Shown: positions 36,641 to 50,103, counted from the stretch's first letter. The stretch is DNA of 64,000 nt from Ooceraea biroi (GCF_003672135.1 NC_039518.1:7690136-7754135), one strand, 5' to 3'. A program made the numbers and translations. Notes: generated by a model from the letters alone, not told the origin.

Positions 36641-37791
36641 TGTTTTAATATTGTTTATCAGACGCAGACTTTTACCTGGTACTTCGTGAGACCTGAGAAA
36701 ATACATTAATGTAATCTTGCTTTTGCTCGATAGACGCATCGCGGTCGATGAGATTAAAGAAGCCACAAAGAGAATTAAGGGTTAAACTTCCTGTCAAACT
36801 TCTACTGGGAAATCTTTACGTAATGTTCAGATGAAAGCGATTTACGTTAAAAGAGTTTGAGAGTTTGCGTTAACGCCGTGCCACGACAAAGGGGTGCAGC
36901 CGGTTCTTACCTTGCGCCTTTCCTCGAGTCAACCGAGTCAGATGGTTTCGTTTGAATGCGCAAGAAAGAAGAATGTAATATAAACAAAGCGCAGCGGGGA
37001 CTATGCCGCATGCACTGGGAAAAATCCGTTCCATCCCATCGCTCGTCCTGCAAAAGTTCAAAGTTGTCACGTTGTTTTTCCACCGAATGTCCACCGAGTA
37101 AGCTCAGTATAACATCGCGTGACGTACCGAGCGGAAAATACAGCGACGGAAATGCACGATTGCGATAAAAAAAAGAAATAAAGAAACTTGGCGAAAGAAG
37201 GAATTTCACGTTTCTCGACATGCCCGGCCGAGATCGTAACGAAGTCGAGCACTCGAGCGAGTATAACGTAAGGGTTGGTCGAGTACTCCGCCCCTTTATT
37301 TTCTTATTCGTTTCTTCTGTGTGCAAAGTGCACCTCATAATGCGAAACTGCTGGCTGCGTTCACGAGGGTAGTTTAACGTAATCATTAAAAATAAACGCG
37401 CGCACTGGCCAAATGCAACTTCTTTCTTTGAGAGGGAGAGAAACCGAAAAATAAGGAAAATTCGTAGCGTTTGTTCATTAGCACGAGCGCTCGTCATTTA
37501 ATTAATTAAAAGCTATGGTAATGGATAATGGAATAATTAAGTAAGATTGATGCACGTGCGTGTGTGCGCTGTGCTTCCAGCATCCACCGCGACATTCGAC
37601 GAGGAAGAAATATCACGCGATGCGAGATGAGTATCGATAATTCAAGAAACGTCATTCATTAATTTCCATAATGCAGTTTCGTGTACTCGTTAAATCTCTA
37701 GTTTCTGGTTTTCCTGCTGATGCAGCTGCGTTTTATACCCGCTTCCTCCTTCGTTGTTCCTCGTCGTCCGCATCTGCTTCTCAAAGATCGC
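36641..37791. other. Unique non-coding stretch
   Basis: No recognisable gene or RNA. A 196-codon minus-strand frame (36,907-37,497) has no domain and overlaps other frames. Confidence 0.4.
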
Positions 37792-38514
37792 TTAAGGGGG
37801 GAGCCTGCTTTAGAACGCTGAAAATAAGGTATATTTTACGAATTGTTTTTGGAGAAACTATACAGCGGATCATTATAAAACTTTGATGCATTTATTAGTA
37901 CATGTTTAAAGATAAATAAAATTATTTTTTGATTTGAATGTATCGCTTGTAGAGGTCGTCCTGGAGAAATCTTAGTGCAGCCGCGTCGCCGGCATTGCAA
38001 ATTGGTGAGCATTCTCCTGCCTCCAAATTTCGTCTAAACTGAAAAATTGAAATATGTTCTCCTTATTTATGAGTTCCCATCGTCGATGAACCAAAGAGAG
38101 AAGAAAAAAGTTGAAAAGTGCCAAAATGGTGGAGCTTAGAACACAAAAGTACGATTTTTAGACAAAGTTTTTGAACTTTTTCATGCAAAAATAATTGTTT
38201 AACTTAATGTTTTTATGAATATTAAAGGTTCATCGACGATGGGAATTCATAAAAAACGAGAAAATATTTCAATTTTTCAGTTTGGATGAAATTTAGAGGC
38301 AGGAGAATGATCACCAATTTACAATGCCGGCTGCACTAAGATGCCTCAAGGACGACCTCTACAGGCGATATATTCAATAAAAAATATTTTTTTATCTTTA
38401 AACATGTACTAATAAATGCATCAAAGTTTTATATGATCCGCTGTATAGTTTCTCCAAAAAAATTCGTAAAATTATACCTTATTTTCAACGTTCTAAAGCA
38501 GGCTCCCCCCTTAA
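37792..38514. mobile_element. TTAA-flanked fold-back element (founder of the next array)
   Basis: TTAA is followed by GGGGGGAGCCTGCTTTAG at the left end, and the inverse is followed by TTAA at the right. The arms are about 290 bp (37,792-38,087 and 38,227-38,514) around a loop of about 140 bp. No transposase is encoded. The TTAA target fits the piggyBac superfamily, but end sequence alone does not prove the source. Confidence 0.8.
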
Positions 38515-41500
38515 CGCTGCGCTGCAACGGCGAATGTAATGATGATACTCGTAATGCACGCGAAGAAAAAATTGAAAAGTGCCAAAATGGTGGAGCTTAG
38601 AACACAAAAGTACGATTTTTAGGCAAAGGTTTTGAACTTTTTCATGCAAAAATAATTGTTTAACTTAATGTTTTTATGAATATTAAAGGTTCATCGACGA
38701 CGGGAATTCATAAATAAGAGAAAATATTTAATTTTTCAGTTTGGATGAAATTTGAGGCGGAGAATGCTCACGAATTTACAATGCCGGCTGCACTAAGATG
38801 CCTCCAGGACGACCTCTACAGGCGATATATTCAAATAAAAAAATAATTTTTTTATCTTTAAACATGTACTAATAAATGCATCAAAGTTTTATAATGATCC
38901 GCTGTATAGTTTCTCCAAAAAATTCGTAAAATTATACCTTATTTTCAACGTTCTAAAGCAGGCTCCCCCCTTAACGCTGCGCTGCGAACGGCGAATGTAA
39001 TGATGATACTCGTAATGCACGCGAAGAAAAAAGTTGAAAAGTGCCAAAATGGTGGAGCTTAGAACACAAAAGTACGATTTTTAGGCAAAGGTTTTGAACT
39101 TTTTCATGCAAAAATAATTGTTTAACTTAATGTTTTTATGAATATTAAAGGTTCATCGACGATGGGAATTCATAAATAACGAGAAAATATTTTAATTTTT
39201 CAGTTTGGATGAAATTTAGAGGCAGGAGAATGCTTACCAATTTACAATGCCGGCTGCACTAAGATGCCTCCAGGACGACCTCTACAGGCGATATATTCAA
39301 ATAAAAAAATAATTTTTTTATCTTTAAACATGTACTAATAAATGCATCAGAGTTTTATAATGATCCGCTGTATAGTTTCTCCAAAAAATTCGTAAAATTA
39401 TACCTTATTTTCAACGTTCTAAAGCAGGCTCCCCCTTAACGCTGCGCTGCGAACGGCGAATGTAATGATGATACTCGTAATGCACGCGAAGAAAAAAGTT
39501 GAAAAGTGCCAAAATGGTGGAGCTTAGAACACAAAAGTACGATTTTTAGGCAAAGTTTTTGAACTGTTTCATGCAAAAATAATTGTTCAACTTAATGTTT
39601 TTATGAATATTAAAGGTTCATCGACGATGGGAATTCATAAATAACGAGAAAATATTTCAATTTTTCAGTTTGGATGAAATTTAGAGGCAGGAGAATGCTC
39701 ACCAATTTACAATGCCGGCTACACTAAGATGCCTCCAGGACGACCTCTACAGGCGATATATTCAAATAAAAAAATAATTTTTTTATCTTTAAACATGTAC
39801 TAATAAATGCATCAGAGTTTTATAATGATCCGCTGTATAGTTTCTCCAAAAAAAAATTCGTAAAATTATACCTTATTTTCAACGTTCTAAAGCAGGCTCC
39901 CCCCTTAACGCTGCGCTGCGAACGGCGAATGTAATGATGATACTCGTAATGCACGCGAAGAAAAAAATTGAAAAGTGCCAAAATGGTGGAGCTTAGAACA
40001 CAAAAGTACGACTTTTAGGCAAAGGTTTTGAACTTTTTCATGCAAAAATAATTGTTTAACTTAATGTTTTTATGAATATTAAAGGTTCATCGACGACGGG
40101 AATTCATAAATAAGAAGAAAATATTTTAATTTTTCAGTTTGGATGAAATTTAGAGGCAGGAGAATGCTTACGAATTTACAATGCCGGCTGCACTAAGATG
40201 CCTCCAGGACGACCTCTACAGGCGATATATTCAAATCAAAAAATACTTTTTTTATCTTTAAACATGTACTAATAAATGCATCAAAGTTTTATACTGATCC
40301 GCTGTATAGTTTCTCCAAAAAATTCGTAAAATTATACCTTATTTTCAACGTTCTAAAGCAGGCTCCCCCCTTAACGCTGCGCTGCGAACGGCGAATGTAA
40401 TGATGATACTCGTAATGCACGCGAAGAAAAAAGTTGAAAAGTGCCAAAATGGTGGAGCTTAGAACACAAAAGTACGATTTTTAGGCAAAGGTTTTGAACT
40501 TTTTCATGCAAAAATAATTGTTTAACTTAATGTTTTTATGAATATTAAAGGTTCATCGACGATGGGAATTCATAAATAACGAGAAAATATTTCAATTTTT
40601 CAGTTTGGATGAAATTTAGAGGCAGGAGAATGCTCACCAATTTACAATGCCGGCTACACTAAGATGCCTCCAGGACGACCTCTACAGGCGATATATTCAA
40701 ATCAAAAAATACTTTTTTTATCTTTAAACATGTACTAATAAATGCATCAAAGTTTTATACTGATCCGCTGTATAGTTTCTCCAAAAAATTCGTAAAATTA
40801 TACCTTATTTTCAACGTTCTAAAGCAGGTTCCCCCCTTAACGCTGCGCTGCGAACGGCGAATGTAATGATGATACTCGTAATGCACGCGAAGAAAAAAGT
40901 TGAAAAGTGCCAAAATGGTGGAGCTTAGAACACAAAAGTACGATTTTTAGGCAAAGGTTTTGAACTTTTTCATGCAAAAATAATTGTTTAACTTAATGTT
41001 TTTATGAATATTAAAGGTTCATCGACGATGGGAATTCATAAATAACGAGAAAATATTTCAATTTTTCAGTTTGGATGAAATTTAGAGGCAGGAGAATGCT
41101 CACCAATTTACAATGCCGGCTACACTAAGATGCCTCCAGGACGACCTCTACAGGCGATATATTCAAATCAAAAAATACTTTTTTTATCTTTAAACATGTA
41201 CTAATAAATGCATCAAAGTTTTATACTGATCCGCTGTATAGTTTCTCCAAAAAATTCGTAAAATTATACCTTATTTTCAACGTTCTAAAGCAGGCTCCCC
41301 CCTTAACGCTGCGCTGCGAACGGCGAATGTAATGATGATACTCGTAATGCACGCGAAGAAAAAAGTTGAAAAGTGCCAAAATGGTGGAGCTTAGAACACA
41401 AAAGTACGATTTTTAGGCAAAGGTTTTGAACTTTTTCATGCAAAAATAATTGTTTAACTTAATGTTTTTATGAATATTAAAGGTTCATCGACGATGGGAA

Positions 41501-41773
41501 TTCATAAATAACGAGAAAATATTTCAATTTTTCAGTTTGGATGAAATTTAGAGGCAGGAGAATGCTCACCAATTTACAATGCCGGCTGCACTAAGATGCC
41601 TCCAGGACGACCTCTACAGGCGATATATTCAACTCAAAAAATAATTTTTTTTATCTTTAAACATGTACTAATAAATGCATCAGAGTTTTATAATGATCCG
41701 CTGTATAGTTTCTCCAAAAAAAATTCGTAAAATTATACCTTATTTTCAACGTTCTAAAGCAGGCTCCCCTTAA
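38515..41773. repeat. Tandem array of seven right-half TTAA element units (about 466 bp each)
   Basis: Units end in CCCCCCTTAA at about 38,974, 39,439, 39,908, 40,374, 40,840, 41,306 and 41,773. Each begins with about 49 bp starting CGCTGCGCTGCGAACGG that is not part of the element. It then carries the loop from AAGAAAAAAGTTG and the right arm only. The units therefore cannot fold back alone. Confidence 0.88.
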
Positions 41774-42942
41774 CAATTTGAAACGTCGCAACTCGCCGCG
41801 ACGGATTAATTTGGGATGGGGCGTGGGAAAAGGAAGCGGTGCGCGTACGTTTGATTTATTCAATGACCGCATTACGGGGGCTTTTCGGGACTGCGCGGGC
41901 GAACGAATACGTTACTTCCTGTGCGCCGTGCACGAGTAGTCTCGGAAAGTGAACTCGGCCATAAATTTCCTTGTTTGGCGCGAGGAAGCAGCGGCGACGC
42001 GTCGTCGCATATAAACTGCATCCACGTACACCTAGGCAGACAGACGGACACGCACACACACATACGTACGGCAGAGCACACAAGTCCGATTATGATAAAT
42101 TTTTATGGGGAGCGTCTGTGAAACGTCCCCGTTTGCGGAACGCAGAACTCACCGCGTCGTTTCTGATCAGGAACTTGATCCGAGCGAGTCTTCTATGGTG
42201 TTTCCGGGATTCGAACGAACCCAGCAGTCTCATCATGTCGGGCCAATTTTATGAATTGAATGGGGACAATAAAAAGAGATAACACTTGGTATTCGTGATA
42301 TGTGTGTGTTCTAATAAATCGCGATGCTCCGTTCATCATTACGTAATGACGAGGGGTTGCCGTCCAAGGCTCTCGATGCAAACAGATATTGATAACTCCG
42401 ATATATCGAAATTGCAGTTTCCCCGCGTTTGATGCTTACAACATTTGCCAGAACAATGTCGATTGTGGAAAAGAATAGCCATTTTGTCCGGGACGGATTC
42501 GACGAGCGAGCAATTATGGAAATAAAGTTGGAGTCAGCGTATTCTGGTGATCGAGTCGTTCTCCGTGACGTAAAAGCTCGGATCGATTCGAAAGAGATGG
42601 TGAAAGAGAGAGACACGCATAGTTTTTCGGGACTTTTGACTTCAGACTTCAATTTCATCCGGTTCTTACGATCTCATTAGTCGGCGCGTGCTTTCACCTT
42701 TGCGACATTCTTCATATACAGGGGTGTCCCATGGGAAGTTGCTGAAACTAATCAGCTGTCATTTTTAAACGTATGCAGTTATTGAAAAAACAAAAATTGC
42801 CTTGAAAGAGGAAAGTCTGCAGTTTTAATGGGTATAAATAAAATTTAGCAAAATGTTTGTATATCAGTTTTTATTTTATTAATGAAAAATATGCTAATAA
42901 TTCCAAGGTTTTTTAAAAAGGCTTAAAAATTCCTCCGGGATG
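41774..42942. other. Unique stretch left of the palindrome
   Basis: No recognised gene. It includes a CA-rich microsatellite-like run (about 42,050). A relic of a TA-CAGGG type terminus (ACAGGGGTGTCCCATGGG) lies at about 42,718. The homology to the right arm starts at 42,943. Confidence 0.45.
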
Positions 42943-43036
42943 GTAATAAATCCAATTAGTAGCCAATTACTGCCGCTAACGCGATATCTCTCTGGGTGTT
43001 CCAGGATCTGGCAATGATTAATGCGACGAAGAGGTG

Positions 43037-45880
43037 ATGTGGCGAAATTTTGGTTGGACGGCCATCCTGGCCACATGGACGATCTTGCTGATCTTGAAGT
43101 AGCGGCTTGGCTGTGAACGGCTTCCAATAATCGGTCAACAATGAACACACTTCCCTGAAGCTGATCGAGGCGCAAATTTCACGCTCCCGATAGATGGATC
43201 ACCGATGATTTTACGTTGCGATACGCGAGAGGAAATCGCAATCGAGTGATCGCGCGCCGATGCGTAACGCGAAAGCGGTTTCCCTGGAATTCAAAAATAC
43301 GGAAAATCGCGATTCACGAGTCGGCGGCCACGAAAAGAGCGTCGCGACGTCGGGCGCAATGACATACAGCGACACAGAAACGCTGTTCGACTAAGTGCAG
43401 AGAGAATCACCACGGAAAACGCGCGATTGTCGAAGATGATCCACGCGGAACAGTCGAGGGGTGCGGAGATTATCGCGAGCTCGTGTCGAGATCGCATCAG
43501 GAAGACGCAAAGAAAAGACGCGACATCCGGAACACGCTCGACGAAAGAAGCAGAAACAAACGGAAGCAGCACCGAGACGGGCGAATCTTTGGCAGAGAAA
43601 ACGGAACGATCGGTTTGCGAAGCGCTCGCACGTCGGACGGGACAGTTCCACGCGGAAGTTTGAAAATTCCGGTGTCCGGAAGTTCGCAACTACGGTGGCC
43701 ACCAATCCGAGCGTGCCGAGAACGAGAGACGTGTGCGTAATGGAAGCAGGACAACGCTCGGCGAAGTCCGGAACTCATGGAAAACGGCGCGAATAAATTG
43801 ATCAGGTTCAGGGTAACGATCACGGATCACGGACTTCGTCGACTAGTCTGCCAAACTGCTCGACTTCGAAAGAAACTCGGAGCAACGGTGCAGTCACCGT
43901 CGCGGATGCCGTGGCGAACGGCAGGGTCGCGGTGAACACACCGCGCGAGCGTTTCGTGGCTGTCGGCCGGACTGCGTTAATCCGCACTTCCGGGATCTCG
44001 GGCGAGAACGGCGGAAACGCGGACGACGGAGAAAATACTCTCCGTCTGCCGAAGGACGAGCGGTCAGAATTCCATAAAGCGAAGGAGTTTCCGGCGGACG
44101 AAACGTATAAACGCGACGATGCGGCGTGTTCAAAGGCAGGATTTAAAGCGAACGCGATGACGCGCGTGGACGAGGGGGGAAACGAGGACGTCGAGGACCC
44201 ATTCGCTTTTCGTGCGGTGAAACCGCTCGATGACCACCTCGCCGGAAACGGAGTCAGCTTTACGCAGCGTCCTCTCGCGCGCGAGAAAAGAAGCGCTTTG
44301 AGGAGGACGACGAGCGATACGACCGGTCCGCAACACCGATATCGCTCTTTCACAAGTAACATCGGCACGGAGATAGGCGGGGGTGCGGGGGTGACTCCTG
44401 GCAGAGTTCGAGGGAGAAAAGGACGACGACGGGAAAAGAAGAGCATCGTCGGAGCAAGGGACGCGACTCGCGATCCGCTCGGGGGTGAGCGTGATCCATG
44501 GTCGATTAGCTCGTTCGCCGAGAGTATCGACGAGTCGAAACCTAGCCAGCCAACATCGGCGCGTATTCCAGTCACGCCGCCGAAAATCCGACGCACGTAC
44601 AACACGTCAGGTCCCGTGCGGATCGCGAGCATCCACGAACGACCAACCCCGGTGCCGGAATACGCGGCGCGCCTCGAATCGGTCTGCGGAATGTTTCCTC
44701 GTCGGCGACTGCGAAACTCGAGGGCCAGCTGCCCTTCGAGAGCGAGCGAGCGAGGCACTCGCGGAAATCTGCCGCAATCGATCTCAGGACGTGGCTGTGG
44801 TGCACCGCTGAGCTGGCCGACGGACGATCGAGAGATCTCGGCGAGCATCGTCGCGGAACTTTCGCGCGGGGTGAATCCGCAACGAGCATCGCCGATGGCT
44901 CGAATTGAGAAATGTCGGCGCAACGACCGATCGAAGCGGGGATCATCGCGCCGCAACGCGAGACAGCAAAATCCGCGAGTCGCGATGTCGACGACGCAAG
45001 CGTCGCGAAGTTCGGGATATCTCGGGGAGCTCGATGTCAATTGCGCTCAACAGCGAGACACAGGGTACACCTGATAAGGGGATGACGATATCCGCAGCAT
45101 CCACGATCGCGAGTCCGTCCGTTTCGTCCACTCGAACGAGCAGCACGGATGAAATCTCCGTCAGCACGGGAGGATCTCTCGCAACTGTAGAAACACTGCC
45201 ATCCTCGAGATATCGAGACTCTCGAGAAGAGTCCACCGATCACGAGCAATACGCGAATGCTCTAGATTCCGCCACCCCGCAGGTGCCGTTGACGGACACG
45301 CCGAAAATGTCGACTGCCAGCATGATGGAGGCGCCGGCGTTTCTCATTAAGACGCTTGATCGATCGACAACGATAACCGACAGCTTCGATATTGGACGAG
45401 GGATTCCCTCGACCTCGACGGATGCAGATATACTGGACATCACGAGCGAAACCATGCTCCATGTGTCGCCGATCGAGTCCATTGGCTCGCCAGGTGGACG
45501 CGAGATGTACCCAAGTGAGCGGTCGGTCTCGACCGTCGATCCGCTTCCTCGGGGGAACGCCGACAATCCCTTTCGAAATGTCTTGGAGAATGTCGACGAC
45601 TCGTCAGCGTCCTTGGATCAGTGGCCCGTAAAACACAGCGCGGTGGTGGAGGGTGATCTCGTGCTTGGTGGATTGATGATGGTGCACGAAAGGGAGGACA
45701 CTGTCACTTGTGGACCCGTGATGCCGCAGGGCGGCATCCAGGCGCTCGAGGCCATGCTGTACACCCTGGACATACTCAATGATCGGGAGATCGTGCCGGG
45801 TGTCAAGATCGGGGCGCACATACTTGACGACTGCGACAAGGACACGTACGGGCTCGAGATGGCGGTGGATTTCATCAAGG
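43037..45880 (+). pseudogene. mtt: Metabotropic glutamate receptor first coding exon, left-arm copy (frameshifted)
   Basis: Starts with the same signal-peptide codons as the right-arm copy (MWRNFGWTAILATW). An extra G then makes a premature TAG after about 21 residues. Single bases or small groups are missing up to about 43,900, and others near 44,578 and 44,907. Open pieces at 43,911-45,074 and 44,905-45,880 carry the rest. From about 44,905 to the end this copy is the better one. It includes the start of the ligand-binding domain (GDLVLGGLMMVHE, CGPVMPQGGIQALEAMLYTLD, GAHILDDCDKDTYGLEMAVDF). The exon ends at the splice donor GTACGT at 45,881. The damage looks like sequence error or relaxed copy decay. 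Confidence 0.8.
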
Positions 45881-45934
45881 GTACGTAACGAGGTGTTGCA
45901 GCGCGTTTAGAACGTTTAAACATGTCGTCGCGCG

Positions 45935-48167
45935 TTAAGGGGGGAGCCTGCTTTAGAACGCTGAAAATAAGGTATATTTTACGAATTGTTTTTGGAGAAA
46001 CTATACAGCGGATCATTATAAAACTTTGATGCATTTATTAGTACATGTTTAAAGATAAAAAAATTATTTTTTCATTTGAATATATCGCCTGTAGAGGTCG
46101 TCCTGGAGGCATCTTAGTGCAGCCGGCATTGCAAATTGGTGAGCATTCTCCTGCCTCCGAATTTCGTCTAAACTGAAAAATTGAAATATGTTCTCGTTAT
46201 TTATGAATTCCCATCGTCGATGAACCAAAGAGAGAAGAAAAAAGTTGAAAAGTGCCAAAATGGTGGAGCTTAGAACACAAAAGTACGATTTTTAGGCAAA
46301 GTTTTTGAACTTTTTCATGCAAAAATAATTGTTTGACTTAATGTTTTTATGAATATTAAAGGTTCATCGACGATGGGAATTCATAAATAACGAGAAAATA
46401 TTTCAATTTTTCAGTTTGGATGAAATTTGGAGGCAGGAGAATGCTCACCAATTGCTGGCTGCACTAAGATGCCTCCAGGACGACCTCTACAGGCGATATA
46501 TTCAAATCAAAAAATAATTTTTTTTATCTTTAAACATGTACTAATAAATGCATCAAAGTTTTATACTGATCCGCTGTATAGTTTCTCCAAAAAAATTCGT
46601 AAAATTATACCTTATTTTCAACGTTCTAAAGCAGGCTCCCCCCTTAACGCGAACGTAGAACCCACGACGTTGGAATTATACAGGGTGAATCACCTAACTT
46701 GACGACCTTACATTTAGAACGCTGAAAATAAGGTATATTTTACGAATTGTTTTTGGAGAAACTATACAGCGGATCATTATAAAACTTTGATGCATTTATT
46801 AGTACATGTTTAAAGATAAAAAAATTATTTTTTCATTTGAATATATCGCCTGTAGAGGTCGTCCTGGAGGCATCTTAGTGCAGCCGGCATTGCAAATTGG
46901 TGAGCATTCTCCTGCCTCCGAATTTCGTCTAAACTGAAAAATTGAAATATGTTCTCGTTATTTATGAATTCCCATCGTCGATGAACCAAAGAGAGAAGAA
47001 CAAAGTTGAAAAGTGCCAAAATGGTGGAGCTTAGAACACAAAAGTACGATTTTTAGGCAAAGTTTTTGAACTTTTTCATGCAAAAATAATTGTTTACTTA
47101 ATGTTTTTATGAATATTAAAGGTTCATCGACGATGGGAATTCATAAATAACGAGAAAATATTTCAATTTTTCAGTTTGGATGAAATTTGGAGGCAGGAGA
47201 ATGCTCACCAATTTGCAATAAGATGCCTCCAGGACGACCTCTACAGGCGATATATTCAAATCAAAAAATAATTTTTTTTATCTTTAAACATGTACTAATA
47301 AATGCATCAAAGTTTTATAATGATCCGCTGTATAGTTTCTCCAAAAAAATTCGTAAAATTATACCTTATTTTCAACGTTCTAAAGCAGGCTCCCCCCTTA
47401 ACGCGAACGTAGAACCCACGACGTTGGAATTATACAGGGTGAATCACCTAACTTGACGACCTTACATTTAGAACGCTGAAAATAAGGTATATTTTACGAA
47501 TTGTTTTTGGAGAAACTATACAGCGGATCATTATAAAACTTTGATGCATTTATTAGTACATGTTTAAAGATAAAAAAATTATTTTTTATTTGAATATATC
47601 GCCTGTAGAGGTCGTCCTGGAGGCATCTTAGTGCAGCCGGCATTGCAAATTGGTGAGCATTCTCCTGCCTCCGAATTTCGTCTAAACTGAAAAATTGAAA
47701 TATGTTCTCGTTATTTATGAATTCCCATCGTCGATGAACCAAAGAGAGAAGAAAAAAGTTGAAAAGTGCCAAAATGGTGGAGCTTAGAACACAAAAGTAC
47801 GATTTTTAGGCAAAGTTTTTGAACTTTTTCATGCAAAAATAATTGTTTGACTTAATGTTTTTATGAATATTAAAGGTTCATCGACGATGGGAATTCATAA
47901 ATAACGAGAAAATATTTCAATTTTTCAGTTTGGATGAAATTTGGAGGCAGGAGAATGCTCACCAATTTGCAATGCCGGCTGCACTAAGATGCCTCCAGGA
48001 CGACCTCTACAGGCGATATATTCAAATCAAAAAATAATTTTTTTTATCTTTAAACATGTACTAATAAATGCATCAAAGTTTTATAATGATCCGCTGTATA
48101 GTTTCTCCAAAAAAATTCGTAAAATTATACCTTATTTTCAACGTTCTAAAGCAGGCTCCCCCCTTAA
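45935..48167. mobile_element. Three tandem TTAA fold-back elements, left arm
   Basis: The first element has both TTAA ends (45,935-46,647). The second and third end at 47,401 and 48,167. They lack the outer left end and are joined by a spacer of about 75 bp that contains TACAGGGTGAATCACC, a fragment of another element terminus. They lie in the intron just past the receptor exon donor. Confidence 0.88.
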
Positions 48168-48399
48168 ATGGCGCGATATCGCGCGATGTACGCAAGCTTC
48201 AGAAGACACTTTGCGACTTGTGTGCATTGAATTGCGACATGTGCCGGTGATCTTGATGATTTGCGATCCTGCTGTTGGTCCCTTGCATCGCGGTCCGATT
48301 GTTACGATTCTTAATGTGAGATGTAACTGTTATGTACTAAATTTTTCTTCTCGCGCTTAATATCGTTTTTCTATAGCAAATTTTTATTCTTGCGAGATA
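48168..48399. other. Short unique spacer in left arm
   Basis: Begins with the palindrome-rich ATGGCGCGATATCGCGCGAT. No gene is seen. It is mirrored at 52,469-52,700. Confidence 0.6.
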
Positions 48400-48742
48400 T
48401 ACAGGGTGGCCCACATAACTCTTAACAGCTGAATATTTCGGAAACTATTTGTCAAATCAAAAAGTTGTTCATGAGAAAGTTTTATGTATTCGAGGGGCCT
48501 TTCTAACTTCACAATTTCAAACGGGACCCCCTATAAAATGTTAGATGGTTGGGTTCTACGGGTAAAAAAAAGTAAATTTTGTTGAAAACATTTTTCAGGG
48601 GGCAGGGGGCAGGGGGTAACTTCATATTTATGTAGTTAGAAAGGCCCCTCGAATACATAAAACTTTCTCATGAACAACTTTTTGATTTGATAAATAGTTT
48701 CCGAAATATTCAGCTGTTAAGAGTTATGTGGGCCACCCTGTA
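48400..48742. mobile_element. Fold-back element with TACAGGGTGGCCCACATAAC ends, left arm
   Basis: About 340 bp. Both ends read TACAGGGTGGCCC, and the arms extend inward through the AACTTTTTGATTTGA and AGGCCCCTCGAATACATAAA blocks to a loop holding a repeated GGGGGCA motif. It is non-coding and TA-flanked. Confidence 0.88.
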
Positions 48743-48750
48743 TATATATA

Positions 48751-49500
48751 TACAGGGTGTCCCGGGTTTTAACCGACAAACTGCGGGAGCATATTCTACT
48801 AGTGGAAATAAGAAAAAATTCTTATATCGAGTTTGCTTAGAAATGCTTTATTACAAAGTTATAAACCAATATTGAAAAGAAATATGAGATAAGTAACAAC
48901 GGATTTTTTCACAAAAATATAAATTATCTACGCAATGATTTAGTGACGCATTTCAAAATGTTGTCCTTGCACATCGATACAAACTAGACATCGACGTAGT
49001 ACAGAATTTGTTACAGTACGACATTCCTGAAAATTTTGTTGCGTCTCAGTAACTGAATTAGTAATTCGTTGCTTTAAATCTATCTGGTACTCTCCTGTTA
49101 GGAAATCTACGTTGATACTCTCTTACGGCAGCTCGTGCATTTCCGTCACAGAATCCGTACACGAAATGAATATCGGTGTATTCCTCATTTGAAAACACTT
49201 TTGGCATTCTGATAGTAATTGCTAGTTGACACGACGATTGAAATCTAACAGCTACTGTTGTGAAAGTAACAATCATACTGAATCGTTTCAACATAGTGAA
49301 CATGAATACGTGTGAACATCTTCGACCTTCCAAATTCTGCACTATGTTCCGTTGTTACTTATCTCATATTTCTTTTCAATATTGGTTTATAACTTTGTAA
49401 TAAAGCATTTCTAAGCAAACTCGATATAAGAATTTTTTCTTATTTCCACTAGTAGGATATGCTCCCGCAGTTTGTCGGTTAAAACCCGGGACACCCTGTA
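48751..49500 (-). mobile_element. Deletion derivative of the DD41D transposon, left arm
   Basis: Both TIRs are complete, starting TACAGGGTGTCCCGGG and ending with the inverse. It keeps the natural transposase C-terminal codons (about 48,940-49,075). It then jumps, at TTTAAATC to TATCTGG near 49,081, to the start of the N-terminal half (to 49,342). All catalytic residues are deleted. The probable start codon is ATG (MPKVFSNEEY), unlike most arrayed units. Confidence 0.88.
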
Positions 49501-49512
49501 TATATATATATA

Positions 49513-50103
49513 TACAGGGTGGCCCATTTTAATTTATACAGTCGATTTTTTAAAAAACTAAAAGAGATACGAAAAAATGTTTCAGACAGACATGTCACGA
49601 TTTCGAGGGGGACATAAGACGATACCATTGGTTTGACCTTGAATAGTCGTTTGAAGGTCACGCGAAGATCACCTTCAATTTCTTAAATTGAAACCCCAAC
49701 TTTTTATTGCAGATTCTTATTCTCCATCGAAAAGTAAGTAACTTTTGTGTGAAACATTTTTCCGAAAAATGTCATCTTATGTCCTTAAAATGATCTTCAA
49801 GATGAGTTTTGAGGACATTTTAAGGACATAAGATGACATTTTTCGGAAAAATGTTTCAGACAAAAGTTACTTACTTTTCGATGGAGAATAAGAATCCGCA
49901 ATAAAAAGTTGGGGTTTCAATTTAAGAAATTGAAGGTGATCTTCGCGTGACCTTCAAACGACTATTCAAGGTCAAACCACCATTGGTACCATATCATCTT
50001 ATGTCCCCCTCGAAATCGTGACATGTCTGTCTGAAACATTTTTTCGTATCTCTTTTAGTTTTTTAAAAAATCGACTGTATAAATTAAAATGGGCCACCCT
50101 GTA
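49513..50103. mobile_element. Fold-back element with TACAGGGTGGCCCATTTT ends, left arm
   Basis: About 590 bp and nearly a perfect palindrome. The left arm runs from TACAGGGTGGCCCATTTTAA and the right arm is its inverse, meeting near 49,800 around GATCTTCAAGATGAG. It is non-coding and flanked by TA microsatellite sequence. Confidence 0.9.

Noticed and set aside
36907..37497. 196-codon frame on the minus strand
   Set aside because: No recognisable motif, overlapping frames on both strands, no splice or start context that stands out.
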